A DNA stretch of 64,000 nt from NCBI RefSeq assembly GCF_004295585.1, contig NZ_AP019400.1, forward strand, positions 4,872,001 to 4,936,000. Reading direction: 5' to 3'. Shown here one piece after another: positions 8,667-17,130 of this stretch; the first letter of the stretch is position 1, and the number at the start of each line of letters is the position of its first letter. This stretch comes from Cohnella abietis. GTDB taxonomy: Bacteria; Bacillota; Bacilli; Paenibacillales; Paenibacillaceae. Made by a program: the position numbers and the translations under genes. Under the pieces are notes generated by a model, which was not told the DNA's origin, searched no databases, and saw only the letters and a list, made by a program, of their open reading frames with translations.

Positions 8667-9272
8667 ATGGCAAATCATTTTTTAGCTTATTTGTACAGGC
8701 TGCAATACATTGAACGTTGGAGTCTCATGAGAAACACTTCTTCGGAAAATGTTGCGGAGCACTCCTATCATGTAGCACTAATTGCCCATACTTTGGGTAG
8801 TATTGCTCGGGAAATATTCCATCGGGATATTAATCCGGACGAGGCTGTGACTTACGCTTTATTTCATGATGCCACAGAAGTGTTTACGGGAGATATTCCG
8901 ACACCCGTAAAACATCATAATCCACGAATTTTATCAAATTTTCGCGAGATTGAAGCATTAGCCGCCGAACGTCTGCTTGCAACCGTTCCTCCTGAGCTTG
9001 AAGAAACTTACCGCCCCTTGCTCGTAGGCAAGCCTGCTAACCCTGAAATGGAGAAGCTACTTAAAGCGGCAGATCTATTGGACGCCTACCTAAAATGCAT
9101 TAGCGAAATGTCAGCAGGCAATCGAGAGTTCGCATCCGCTCGCAGGCAAAGTGAAGAAAAGCTAAGAAAGCTGGATATGCCAGAGGTCGAATGGTTTTTG
9201 ACACACCTAGCGCCCAGCTTCGAGAGAACTATAGACGAGTTATCTGAGGATGAACAGCAGGTAGACAAATAG
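8667..9272 (+). CDS. yfbR: HD-domain 5'-deoxynucleotidase, YfbR-like
   Basis: 201 residues with the HD metal-phosphohydrolase motifs: His in ENVAEHSYHVAL (about residue 33), the HD pair in YALFHDATEVFTGDIPTPVK (about residue 70) and an Asp in AADLLDAYLK. This arrangement, including the TGDIPTPVK stretch, is the signature of YfbR-type dNMP 5'-nucleotidases, which trim deoxynucleoside monophosphates in the cytosol. AAAGGAG lies upstream of the ATG. It is a single-gene unit, divergent from fumarase and followed by a long convergent gap. Confidence 0.85.
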   Translation: MANHFLAYLYRLQYIERWSLMRNTSSENVAEHSYHVALIAHTLGSIAREIFHRDINPDEAVTYALFHDATEVFTGDIPTPVKHHNPRILSNFREIEALAAERLLATVPPELEETYRPLLVGKPANPEMEKLLKAADLLDAYLKCISEMSAGNREFASARRQSEEKLRKLDMPEVEWFLTHLAPSFERTIDELSEDEQQVDK

Positions 9273-9565
9273 AGAAGCTATGAGTAAAGTAACGCAACTG
9301 GGCATCTCCCCTTGCGCATACGTCACTTCAGTAAGCGCAAAGGGGACTGGGTGTCCTTTAGTAGAACACTAGCAGTTCATGAGGGCACACCGTATATCCA
9401 ACTTGTTTCGGTATGCCTTCATGCGTACGTCATTGCCTTTGAACGCGCGTCTCTTGAATATCCTTCCCCTGCTCATCTTACCAAAATTCGCTATGCCATC
9501 TCTATACCCAACCATCCTGCGAATAAAACCTTCGCTTGCTCTTAACTAACATCTGCTTTCTTCTC

Positions 9566-9769
9566 CGAGGATCGCCCCGCCATTGTCGCAAATTACTACT
9601 TTAAGCTTCTTTTATTCGAGGATTGCCCCGCCATTGTCGCAAATTGCTACTTTGAGCTTCGCTTATCCGAGGATCGCCCCGCCATTGTCGCAAATTGCTA
9701 CTTTCAGCTTCGCTTATTCGAAGATCGCCCCGTTATTGTCGCAAAATGTGACTTTAAACTCACATGCTC
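9566..9769. repeat. Tandem repeat array B, 4 copies, 51-bp period
   Basis: Units start at 9566, 9617, 9668 and 9719 with CGAGGATCGCCCCGCCATTG followed by TCGCAAATTGCTACTTT. The last copy is diverged to TCGCAAAATGTGACTTT, which bridges to array C. The core matches the complement of array A (CCATCGTCGCAAAATGC). It lies in the convergent gap between yfbR and the NTR-domain gene. Confidence 0.92.
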
Positions 9770-9889
9770 CACTGACTGTACCCTTATCGATCATGCGCTC
9801 TTAACTAACCTCTGCCCTTGGTGTCAGTCTCCGGAATGGGGGGGGGGGACCTAAGTGTACAATTTTTTAGGGTAAACAGTCTGGGCAAA

Positions 9890-10064
9890 GCATAATTAGT
9901 TGGCGATATACGGTTTTTCGAAAGGGTTAGCAAGGATTCGAAGATGTTTCGATTCATCGAGCAACTAGTCCGAAAGGCATGATTAATTGGAGGTTTACGG
10001 TGTTTCGAAAGGGTTAGCGAGGATGCGAAGCTGTATCAATTTTCGAGCAACTAGTCTGGAAAAT
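9890..10064. repeat. Diverged tandem duplication, about 87-bp unit
   Basis: The segments beginning GCATAATTAGTTGGCGATAT (9890) and GCATGATTAATTGGAGGTTT (9977) continue in parallel through TTTCGAAAGGGTTAGC, GAGGAT.CGAAG and CGAGCAACTAGTC. A third start (GCATAATG) appears at 10065. The copies differ from arrays A-D in sequence and period. Function unknown. Confidence 0.75.
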
Positions 10065-10074
10065 GCATAATGAA

Positions 10075-10123
10075 AACAACCCCAGCCCCCACTGCTTTAA
10101 TGAAGGTGGGCTGAAGGTTGTTT
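10075..10123 (-). terminator. Terminator hairpin for the NTR-domain gene
   Basis: AACAACC and CAGCCC/CAC pair with GTGGGCTG and GGTTGTT around a TGCTTTAATGAAG loop. On the minus strand it is followed by GTTTTCATTATG, a modest U-rich tail. It lies about 50 nt past the stop codon of the gene at 10172-10852 and could act in both directions. Confidence 0.7.
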
Positions 10124-10171
10124 GCGTTCATAATTGGGAGTAGAACTTAACCCCCAGCTACTCCAAATTCG

Positions 10172-10852
10172 TTAGCGCTTCCTTCTGAAGGCGAGAAGCA
10201 TGATAACTAAACCCACAAGAGAGACGGCTCCAATAATTGGTACTATATAATAGCCCTTCGGCATTTCACTTGTACCCTGCGTAGCACTTTCGTTCTCTAC
10301 ACCGCTTGCTTGAGCCAATTCGCCAGAATTTCCTATGCCGGCAGATTTTCCAGTTTCTACAGACTCTGCAATGCCTATATTTGCCGTAGTTTTAATTGGG
10401 TCATATCCTGTGCCGAGTTCTGTAATATCCTCATCCGCCGACTCGAGCAGCTTGGTTCTTTCACACATACCCGTTTCAAGCTTGTCAGCATTCCCGTATG
10501 CATATACAACATACTCAGCCCCCAAAGCGAACCCTGTATATCCGCAGCTTGCACCACTAACAGCTGTGTTCACGACAGTTTTATTCTCAATCTGTCCCTT
10601 CCACACTGTCTGTACCTCAAAAGTAACCTTAACCGGATCTGCACTAGACATGATTTCCTTCTGTTCAGGATTTTCCATATTGATGACCTTCCCAGAAAAA
10701 ATAGCCGTCTTCCTAGCCATCTCATCACTGACAGAGGCAGGCATAGCACAGGAGCAAGCATAGGCTTGTTCAGGCTTAAGTACAATCCCAGCGCTTACTA
10801 AGACTATGCTACATAGAATCAGTAACGTTATACGTTTTAGCAATTCAATCAC
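10172..10852 (-). CDS. Secreted NTR/TIMP-like domain protein with C-terminal membrane anchor
   Basis: 226 residues. A signal peptide (residues 1-31, ending ...EQAYA) is followed immediately by CSCAMP, then FSGKV, VQTVWKG, ASCGYTGFALGAEYVVYAYG and GMCERT. A Cys-x-Cys right after signal cleavage plus the paired ASCGY/MCERT cysteines is the pattern of the netrin/TIMP-like (NTR) fold found in bacterial surface proteins. A low-complexity linker leads to a C-terminal helix (VPIIGAVSLVGLVIMLLAF) and RRKR, a typical membrane anchor. It lies on the outside of the membrane. The bacterial role is unknown; protease inhibition should not be assumed. Confidence 0.75.
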   Translation of the reverse strand: MIELLKRITLLILCSIVLVSAGIVLKPEQAYACSCAMPASVSDEMARKTAIFSGKVINMENPEQKEIMSSADPVKVTFEVQTVWKGQIENKTVVNTAVSGASCGYTGFALGAEYVVYAYGNADKLETGMCERTKLLESADEDITELGTGYDPIKTTANIGIAESVETGKSAGIGNSGELAQASGVENESATQGTSEMPKGYYIVPIIGAVSLVGLVIMLLAFRRKR

Positions 10853-10947
10853 CTCATCATATTAACGTCCCGTCGCTCCAAATTGTTCCACCAATTACAA
10901 TTTTCTCGGGACAATGAACATTGTACTTCTAGAAACATCCAAGTAAA

Positions 10948-10972
10948 ACGGCTTTGCCGTCCTTAGGACGGC
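10948..10972. promoter_or_regulatory. Overlapping alternative hairpins
   Basis: ACGGC-TTT-GCCGT (10948-10960) and GCCGTCC-TTA-GGACGGC (10956-10972) share GCCGT and cannot form together. They lie about 100 nt upstream of the NTR-domain gene on its transcript. Attenuator-like geometry is visible but there is no U-run directly after either stem. Function uncertain. Confidence 0.3.
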
Positions 10973-11037
10973 TATACACGTTTGTATCGAGCTATCAGAT
11001 GAGTATATAGACATAGAACCTTATACTTTCTGATAGT

Positions 11038-11077
11038 CGAAAAAAAGCCTCGCCCACAAGAACGGTGAGCGAAGCTT
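11038..11077 (-). terminator. Rho-independent terminator after the small membrane protein gene
   Basis: On the minus strand AAGCTTCGCTCAC pairs with GTGGGCGAGGCTT (two G-U wobbles) around CGTTCTT, directly followed by TTTTTT. It lies 22 nt after the stop codon of the gene at 11099-11536. Confidence 0.85.
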
Positions 11078-11098
11078 ATGTACACTTCACATAAATAA

Positions 11099-11536
11099 TT
11101 ATTTATAGTATGGGTTTTTCATAAACCAAATTACGACTATGAACAATACAAAAGTAATAGCACTAAGTGTCCGAACTCTGGAAATGGACGCGCTTGCACT
11201 TTCCCCGCTAAGGGAAGCAGCTACAATCCTTTTGAGAGGAGCTTGCAGAATTCCTGAGAAGGCTCCCATTGCAACGAACAATACAATGACTACTACCATC
11301 CAAGCAACTGTGTATTTCGCACCGCCTGGTGCATTTGAGATCAAATATCCTCCGGTAACTAGCTGAACGACCAATGCATACTGTCCAATTCTTCCAGCTG
11401 AAATTAATCCGCTAGCTAAGCCTTCTTGAGCCGTACCAGAAAGCTGCTTAAATTTCCCTACGATAAACGGCAAGATCGCATACACTCCCATACCTACTGC
11501 ACCCAATACGTGCAAAAACACCATAACCGTGTACAT
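11099..11536 (-). CDS. Four-helix integral membrane protein of unknown function
   Basis: 145 residues from ATG at 11536, chosen because GGAGGG lies 7 nt upstream; a longer frame from 11605 has none. Hydrophobic segments are MVFLHVLGAVGMGVYAILPF, YALVVQLVTGGYLI, VAWMVVVIVLFVAMGAF and TLSAITFVLFIVVIWFM, with charged segments between them and a C-terminal MKNPYYK. The His in the first helix and the overall size resemble small CopD/DUF2269-like membrane proteins, but the match is too weak for a function. It lies alone between mdh and the NTR-domain gene and has its own terminator. Confidence 0.75.
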   Translation of the reverse strand: MYTVMVFLHVLGAVGMGVYAILPFIVGKFKQLSGTAQEGLASGLISAGRIGQYALVVQLVTGGYLISNAPGGAKYTVAWMVVVIVLFVAMGAFSGILQAPLKRIVAASLSGESASASISRVRTLSAITFVLFIVVIWFMKNPYYK

Positions 11537-11650
11537 TTGACGTTCCCTCCAATAATAAAACAAACTAAGACAATTCTCAGTATACACAATATAGAGGGTG
11601 AACAAAACCTAACTCACACATTCAACATAAATCCTTCACCTTTTGTACGC

Positions 11651-11675
11651 AAAAAGAGAGCCCTAAGGCCCTCTC
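11651..11675 (-). terminator. Rho-independent terminator after mdh
   Basis: GAGAGGGCC and GGGCTCTC pair around a TTA loop on the minus strand, followed by TTTTTGC. It is placed 20 nt past the mdh stop and ends the citZ-icd-mdh unit. Confidence 0.88.
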
Positions 11676-11695
11676 AGTGTATTTATTGATGAAAA

Positions 11696-12640
11696 TTATG
11701 CATTTTCTACGATTTGGATAACGCTGCGTACGGATTGTGCGGATTTCTCAAGTGCGGTTTTCTCTTCATCTGTTAGGTCCAATTCAATAACCTTCTCGAT
11801 TCCGTCGCCGCCTAAGATCGCTAGCACACCCATAAACAGGTCATTATAGCCATACTCTCCTTGCAGAAGAGCGATAACCGGCAGAATGCGTTTCTTGTCT
11901 TTAAGAATCGCTTCTGTCATTTGTACAAGGGAAGCAGCAGGAGCATAGTACGCACTGCCGTTACCAAGCAGGTTAACGATTTCTCCGCCGCCAACGCGAG
12001 TACGCTGAACGATCGCATCAATACGCTCTTTAGGAAGAAGCTTCTCAACCGGAATGCCGCCAATTGAAGTATAACGAACGAGAGGAACCATATCGTCGCC
12101 ATGTCCACCCATTACAACGCTACGAACATCTTCTACGGACACGTTAAGTTCTTGAGCTAGGAACGTATTGTAACGAGCCGTGTCAAGAACACCGGATTGT
12201 CCGATTACACGATTTTTCGGGAAGCCTAGTGCTTTATTAGCCACATAAGTCATCGCATCAACCGGGTTAGATAGAATGATTACGTAAGCGTTCGGGCTAG
12301 TTGCTTTGATATTCTCGCATACCGATCTAACGATACCCGCATTTGTGTTCACGAGATCATCGCGACTCATGCCCGGTTTACGCGCAATTCCTGCAGTGAT
12401 GATTACAACATCCGAATTGGCGGAATCCTCATAGTTGGAAGTCCCAACAATATTAGAATCAATGCCTTGAACTGGTGTTGATTCCATCAAATCCAGCGCT
12501 TTACCTTTAGTCGGGTTTTCCAATTGCGGAATATCTAGAAGAACAACGTCTCCCAATTCCTTCTGTGCCAGCATTAGCGCAGTCGTGGCGCCAGTAAAAC
12601 CAGCGCCTACAACTGTAATTTTCGCACGTTTGATTGCCAC
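11696..12640 (-). CDS. mdh: Malate dehydrogenase
   Basis: 314 residues, NAD-dependent oxidation of malate to oxaloacetate. The Rossmann motif is GAGFTGATTALMLAQ; the specificity loop AGIARKPGMSRDDL has the Arg residues that select malate over lactate; the catalytic His is in VVMGGHGDDMVPLVR. This is the lactate-dehydrogenase-like mdh found in Bacillales. AAGGAGG precedes the ATG. It is third in the minus-strand order citZ, icd, mdh, 84 bp after icd, as in Bacillus subtilis. Confidence 0.96.
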   Translation of the reverse strand: MAIKRAKITVVGAGFTGATTALMLAQKELGDVVLLDIPQLENPTKGKALDLMESTPVQGIDSNIVGTSNYEDSANSDVVIITAGIARKPGMSRDDLVNTNAGIVRSVCENIKATSPNAYVIILSNPVDAMTYVANKALGFPKNRVIGQSGVLDTARYNTFLAQELNVSVEDVRSVVMGGHGDDMVPLVRYTSIGGIPVEKLLPKERIDAIVQRTRVGGGEIVNLLGNGSAYYAPAASLVQMTEAILKDKKRILPVIALLQGEYGYNDLFMGVLAILGGDGIEKVIELDLTDEEKTALEKSAQSVRSVIQIVENA

Positions 12641-12723
12641 TTTGTATATCCTCCTTTGATACTTAGCACTATGCTATGTGCAATGGAGCGAGTGTATGAA
12701 TTGTGCTTTACTGGCATTGAGCT

Positions 12724-14022
12724 TTAGAAATGTTTAATAATTTCGTCTGCAAATGCCGAGCATTTTACTTCTGTTGCGCCTTCCATCAAACGAGCGAAAT
12801 CGTAAGTTACGACTTTGCTATTGATTGAAGATTCCAAGCCTTTGTAGATCAAATCAGCAGCTTCCAACCAGCCAAGATGCTCAAGCATCATAACACCGGA
12901 AAGGATAACCGAGCCTGGGTTTACAACGTCTTTGTCCGCGTACTTAGGAGCAGTACCATGAGTCGCTTCAAAGATAGCATGTCCAGTTAAGTAGTTAATA
13001 TTAGCACCTGGAGCGATACCAATTCCACCAACTTGAGCAGCCAATGCATCAGACAGATAATCACCATTCAGATTAAGAGTAGCGATAACGTCAAAGTCAG
13101 TTGGACGAGTAAGAACTTGTTGCAATGCGATATCAGCAATAGCATCCTTGATTAGAATTCTGCCGGAATCAAGAGCTGCCTTCTGAGCCGCGTTAGCTGC
13201 TTCTTCGCCCTTCTCTTCTTTCACACGATCATATTCAGACCAAGTGTACACTTTGTCGCCGAATTCAGCTTCAGCCACTTCGTAGCCCCAGTTTTTGAAC
13301 GCGCCCTCTGTGTACTTCATGATGTTGCCTTTATGAACTAGAGTAACGGATTTACGTCCGTGTTTGATTGCATATTCGATAGCAGCGCGAACTAGACGCT
13401 TGGAGCCATCTTCAGAAACTGGCTTGATACCAAGACCGGAAGTTTCTGGGAAACGGATTTTGTTAACGCCCATTTCGTTTTGTAGGAATTCAAGCAATTT
13501 CTTAACTTGCTCTGTACCGGATTGATACTCAATACCAGCATAGATGTCTTCTGTATTTTCACGGAAAATAACCATGTCAACAAGCTCTGGACGTTTAACA
13601 GGAGAAGGTACTCCGTCGAAATAACGCACAGGACGCAAGCATACATAAAGATCCAGCTCTTGACGAAGAGCTACGTTCAAAGAACGGATACCGCCGCCGA
13701 TTGGCGTCGTCAATGGTCCTTTGATTGCGATAATCATCTCACGAATAGCAGTCAATGTATCAGCAGGCAACCATTCGCCGTAAGCGTTAAATGCTTTCTC
13801 GCCAGCGAATACTTCGTACCAAGCGATTTGTTTCTCGCCTTTATAAGCTTTCTCTACAGCTGCGTCAAGCACGCGCTTAGAAGCTTTCCAGATGTCGCGG
13901 CCAGTGCCGTCGCCTTCGATAAAAGGAATGATCGGGTTGTTAGGAACGTTCAGGACACCATTTACTACTGTAATTTTTTCACCGGATGTTGGGGCTGCAA
14001 ATTTTTCGAGTTTCATATTCAT
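12724..14022 (-). CDS. icd: Isocitrate dehydrogenase (NADP+)
   Basis: 432 residues, converts isocitrate to 2-oxoglutarate. Motifs include IPFIEGDGTGRDIW, RPVRYFDGVPSPVKRPELVD, the phosphosite/substrate loop VIFRENTEDIYAGIEY, and EATHGTAPKYADKDVVNPGS. The size fits bacterial homodimeric Icd. GGAGGAG is upstream; the ATG at 14022 is only about 4 nt from it, and the second ATG at 14016 (MKLEKFAAPT) is about 10 nt away, so either may start. It lies 98 bp downstream of citZ, with a GC-rich hairpin-prone stretch (about 14046-14105) in that spacer that does not look like a terminator. Confidence 0.96.
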   Translation of the reverse strand: MNMKLEKFAAPTSGEKITVVNGVLNVPNNPIIPFIEGDGTGRDIWKASKRVLDAAVEKAYKGEKQIAWYEVFAGEKAFNAYGEWLPADTLTAIREMIIAIKGPLTTPIGGGIRSLNVALRQELDLYVCLRPVRYFDGVPSPVKRPELVDMVIFRENTEDIYAGIEYQSGTEQVKKLLEFLQNEMGVNKIRFPETSGLGIKPVSEDGSKRLVRAAIEYAIKHGRKSVTLVHKGNIMKYTEGAFKNWGYEVAEAEFGDKVYTWSEYDRVKEEKGEEAANAAQKAALDSGRILIKDAIADIALQQVLTRPTDFDVIATLNLNGDYLSDALAAQVGGIGIAPGANINYLTGHAIFEATHGTAPKYADKDVVNPGSVILSGVMMLEHLGWLEAADLIYKGLESSINSKVVTYDFARLMEGATEVKCSAFADEIIKHF

Positions 14023-14120
14023 TTCTCCTCCTGATTTTCACATATATTCTCACAAAGAACCGGCTGCTTAACCCCCTCATCATAACATGGAGGTAAAACC
14101 GGCCGGCAACAACATGTCAT

Positions 14121-15236
14121 TTAGCCACGCTCACCGATAGCTACATAATGCTGATTGACCGGACCAACGTACTCGGCACGCGGACGAATCAAGCGGTTAT
14201 CTTCATATTGCTCTAGGATATGAGCTGACCAGCCGGAAACACGGCTGATTGCAAAAATTGGTGTGAATAAATCGCGCGGAATACCGAGCATTGTATAACA
14301 AGAAGCAGAATAGAAGTCTACGTTCGGCTTCAATCCTTTTTGGCTTGTTATGAGATCCTCAATCTTTATGGACATTTCATAAAGCGTCATATCACCTTTA
14401 AGCTCACCTAGCTGACGAGACATTTGCATAAGGTGCTTGGCACGTGGGTCACCATTCTTATATACACGATGACCGAAGCCCATTACCTTTTCCTTGTTGT
14501 TCAGCTTGTTCTGAATGTAAGGCTCTACATTCACCAAGGAGCCAATCTCATCCAACATAACCATAACGGCTTCATTGGCACCACCGTGCAATGGGCCTTT
14601 CAGTGCTCCGATAGCCGATGTTACACCGGAATAAATATCGGACAATGTAGCAACCGTTACACGTGCAGCGAACGTTGAAGCATTCAGCTCGTGATCCGCA
14701 TGCAGAACGAGTGCTTTGTCCATCGCTTCAATAGCAACCTGAGCAGGCTCTTCACCAGTCAGCATATATAAGAAGTTATGCGCGATTCCTACGCCTTGCT
14801 TTGGAGCGATTGGCTCCTTGCCTTCACGGATGCGAGCGTAAGCTGCCACTACTGTAGGCAACTGTGCTTGCAGCTTGATGGCTTTGCGAAGGTTTGCTTC
14901 TTTGCTCATGTCATTGGCTTCACTATCATAAAGAGCAAGGCTGGATACTACGGTACGTAGAGCAGCCATTGAGTTGCTTGCTTTAGGATACAAACGTAAG
15001 CCTTCAATAACCTCTGTTGGAACTGTCGCAAATTGGCCCAGCTCTGCAATAAGCCCGTCCAACTCATCTTGAGTAGGTAGCTTACCATGCCACAGCAAGT
15101 ATACAACCTCTTCGAACGAAGCCTGCTCTGCTAATTCATCGATGTTAATGCCTTGATACGTCAATACGCCGTCAATGATCGAGCTTATAGACGACTTCGC
15201 CGCTACAATTCCTTCAAGGCCTTTAGTTGCTGTCAT
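14121..15236 (-). CDS. citZ: Citrate synthase
   Basis: 371 residues, condenses acetyl-CoA and oxaloacetate. Catalytic His regions are visible in GALKGPLHGGANEAVM and GFGHRVYKNGDPRAKHL, and the active-site Asp in KPNVDFYSA. The start at 15236 is chosen for the AAAGGAG site 9 nt upstream; a longer frame from 15260 is not supported. It is first in a citZ-icd-mdh order like that of B. subtilis, so the three probably form one TCA operon. A possible CcpC half-palindrome lies upstream (15396-15410). Confidence 0.95.
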   Translation of the reverse strand: MTATKGLEGIVAAKSSISSIIDGVLTYQGINIDELAEQASFEEVVYLLWHGKLPTQDELDGLIAELGQFATVPTEVIEGLRLYPKASNSMAALRTVVSSLALYDSEANDMSKEANLRKAIKLQAQLPTVVAAYARIREGKEPIAPKQGVGIAHNFLYMLTGEEPAQVAIEAMDKALVLHADHELNASTFAARVTVATLSDIYSGVTSAIGALKGPLHGGANEAVMVMLDEIGSLVNVEPYIQNKLNNKEKVMGFGHRVYKNGDPRAKHLMQMSRQLGELKGDMTLYEMSIKIEDLITSQKGLKPNVDFYSASCYTMLGIPRDLFTPIFAISRVSGWSAHILEQYEDNRLIRPRAEYVGPVNQHYVAIGERG

Positions 15237-15395
15237 ATTTTCTCTCTCCTTTGTCCACAAAATTCAGACCAATCGGCTTGTCTAATGAATAGCCGAATGA
15301 CGCCAAGATACGCCTGCGCTAGAGCAAGAAGCTCTCTCGGCTCAATAATCAACGCAAACCATGAATAACTTAACATTTTTTGACCTTTTTTAATG

Positions 15396-15410
15396 ATAAT
15401 CGATTTTTAC
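15396..15410. promoter_or_regulatory. Candidate CcpC-type dyad upstream of citZ
   Basis: ATAATCGATTTTTAC reads ATAA, 7 nt, TTAC, one base from the CcpC consensus, about 160 nt upstream of the citZ start. Plausible from the known regulation of TCA genes in Bacillales, but short and AT-rich, so chance cannot be excluded. Confidence 0.3.
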
Positions 15411-15531
15411 GGGGAATGGAACTGATTCAGACATTAAAATGTTTTATCGGCATCATAACCATTCGTTCTTGCGCGTTCATGTAACATTAATCATTTGCTT
15501 GAAGCTCCTAAACATTCTGCTTATTGATTTG

Positions 15532-15540
15532 TGATACAAT
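15532..15540 (+). promoter_or_regulatory. Extended -10 promoter element for ppx
   Basis: TGATACAAT (TG-N-TACAAT) lies 41 nt upstream of the chosen ppx ATG. No good -35 is present at 17 bp, which is usual for extended -10 promoters. Confidence 0.4.
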
Positions 15541-15580
15541 ATAGTGATACGAAATGCACGCACGGTTGGAGGTCAGAGAC

Positions 15581-17116
15581 ATGAATACAAATAAAGTAAC
15601 AGGGATTATAGATATTGGATCCAATACCGTCCGCCTATCCGTTTATCAATTAACGAGTAATGGCGCTTATCGTGTTCTTGATCAAGGTCGTTGGCCTGCA
15701 CGCCTGAGTCAACGCATGGCTCCCGACGGAACATTGCCTGTCGAAGTCGTTGACGAGCTTGCTGAGGTGCTCCGGTACTTTAGTCGGATTTGTTCTAAGC
15801 ATGGAGCAGACAAAATTCGTGCTGTTGCAACGGCAGCCATTCGACAAGCAGCAAATAGAGACACTGTCATTCAGCGTTTATTTGCCGCTACTGGTCTGTC
15901 TATAGAGATTTTGACAGGCGAGGATGAAGCAAGAATTGGGAGCCGGGCAATGCTGAACAGTCTAAGCCTTGCCGATTGCTTTGTCGTTGATATTGGAGGT
16001 GGCAGTACAGAAATCACTTTGATTAAAAATCGCAAAGTGGTCCATGCCGTATCCTTTCCCATTGGTTGTGTAAACACTTCTGTTCGGTACTCACTTGGAG
16101 AAGAACCCGTTTCTCAGTCTGTTTTATCGAATATTCAAGCTGATGTACGAAAATTGATAAGCAAAGAAAAATGGATTTCCAGTCACCCTAATCTCCCTCT
16201 AATTGGTCTAGGCGGTACCGTTCGTGCGCTTGCTAAGCTTCATCAGCGTGAATCTAATTATCCTTTCCCATATTTGCATGGATATGAGCTCAACAATCCC
16301 GATCTACCTTCGACGCTAGGAAGCTTGTCTATTCTGAATGTTGAGCAAAGACGTAAGCTCCCAGGGTTGTCCAAGGACCGTGGAGATGTTATCGTCCCTG
16401 GTCTAGCCATATTACTTGGAGTCGTTCAACAGGCCGAGACATCCCGTCTTGTCGTCTGTGGAGCTGGTTTACGAGACGGTCTGTTCCAAGAGACCTGCCT
16501 TCTTAATCATGAAACGGATTCTGAAGATTATGTATTAGAGGAAAGCATTCGCAATCTGAACGCTTTATACCCAGTAGCCCCAGAAGGGCATCTGAACCAA
16601 GTACGCAAATTAGCATTAACTCTATACGACAACTTATCTCCCCATACGGTCATGCCCGCTTATTCACGGCGCATACTTGAAACTGCTTCGCGCTTGTTCC
16701 GGATTGGGGCTGTTATCGATTACAACGAAAGTGCCGACCACACCTTCTATATGCTACTCCATACAATTTGGAATGGCTTGTCCCATCGGGAAATGCTACT
16801 GACGGCTGCCATCGCTTCTTATCGGGGCGCTAATCCGCTTAGACGTAAGCTTGCACCTTATCGATTAATGCTTGAGGACGGGGACTTAGAAGCAATTGCT
16901 AAGCTCGGCTCTCTGCTTCAGCTTGCCGTCGCTCTTGATCGAAGCGAATCCCAGGCTATTACGTCTCTTGAGCTAGCTATTAAGGGGAAAACCCTTCACT
17001 TGATCGCTCACGCCGACCACCCACTCCCAGTAGAGCATATGGAAGTTGAAACCTATGCTAGGGAAATCAAAAAAAATTGGGGAATTACTCCTATGTTAAC
17101 GGTTCACATAGGATAA
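15581..17116 (+). CDS. ppx: Exopolyphosphatase, Ppx/GppA family
   Basis: 511 residues. The N-terminal Ppx/GppA ASKHA domain shows GIIDIGSNTVRLSVYQL, ILTGEDEARIGSRA, VVDIGGGSTEITLI (phosphate loop) and GLGGTVRALAKLH; a C-terminal HD-like helical region follows (YMLLHTIWNGLSHREML). It hydrolyses terminal phosphates from inorganic polyphosphate (or pppGpp). The start at 15581 has GGAGG 8 nt upstream. It is convergent with ppk, the two stop codons being 15 bp apart, so synthesis and breakdown of polyphosphate are encoded tail to tail. The last codons contain the ppk terminator hairpin. Confidence 0.9.
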   Translation: MNTNKVTGIIDIGSNTVRLSVYQLTSNGAYRVLDQGRWPARLSQRMAPDGTLPVEVVDELAEVLRYFSRICSKHGADKIRAVATAAIRQAANRDTVIQRLFAATGLSIEILTGEDEARIGSRAMLNSLSLADCFVVDIGGGSTEITLIKNRKVVHAVSFPIGCVNTSVRYSLGEEPVSQSVLSNIQADVRKLISKEKWISSHPNLPLIGLGGTVRALAKLHQRESNYPFPYLHGYELNNPDLPSTLGSLSILNVEQRRKLPGLSKDRGDVIVPGLAILLGVVQQAETSRLVVCGAGLRDGLFQETCLLNHETDSEDYVLEESIRNLNALYPVAPEGHLNQVRKLALTLYDNLSPHTVMPAYSRRILETASRLFRIGAVIDYNESADHTFYMLLHTIWNGLSHREMLLTAAIASYRGANPLRRKLAPYRLMLEDGDLEAIAKLGSLLQLAVALDRSESQAITSLELAIKGKTLHLIAHADHPLPVEHMEVETYAREIKKNWGITPMLTVHIG

Positions 17117-17122
17117 TTCCCC
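17071..17122 (-). terminator. ppk terminator embedded in the 3' end of ppx
   Basis: On the minus strand GGGGAATTAT/CCTATG pairs with CATAGGA/TAATTCCCC, followed by AATTTTTTTT. The arms are at 17079-17095 and 17107-17122. The hairpin and U-run lie inside the ppx coding end because the two convergent stops are only 15 bp apart. Confidence 0.88.
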
Positions 17123-17130
17123 TTCGTTCC

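Larger units (their letters stand above)
9273..10171. other. 899-bp convergent intergenic region with repeats, no convincing gene
   Basis: Contents in order: an imperfect hairpin CCCCTTGCGC/GCGCAAAGGGG (9313-9346) that may end the yfbR transcript; repeat array B (9566-9769) bracketed by direct repeats of GCTCTTAACTAAC(A/C)TCTGC at 9538-9556 and 9797-9815; a run of 11 G (9838-9848); a diverged tandem duplication with about 87-bp period (9890-10064); and a terminator at 10075-10123. The open frames here have no ribosome sites and no recognisable protein features. Confidence 0.8.
15237..15580. other. Divergent promoter region between citZ and ppx
   Basis: A 344-bp region with no gene. It holds an ATAA-N7-TTAC element (15396-15410), one mismatch from the CcpC dyad ATAA-N7-TTAT known upstream of citZ in B. 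subtilis, and an extended -10 for ppx at 15532-15540. Nothing else stands out. Confidence 0.6.

Noticed and set aside
9312..9545. 77-codon open frame after yfbR
   Set aside because: No ribosome site and no family features; its first codons lie in an imperfect hairpin that looks like the yfbR terminator.
14023..14120. Terminator in the citZ-icd spacer
   Set aside because: The GC-rich stretch can fold but there is no U-run, and the gene order argues for one transcript.
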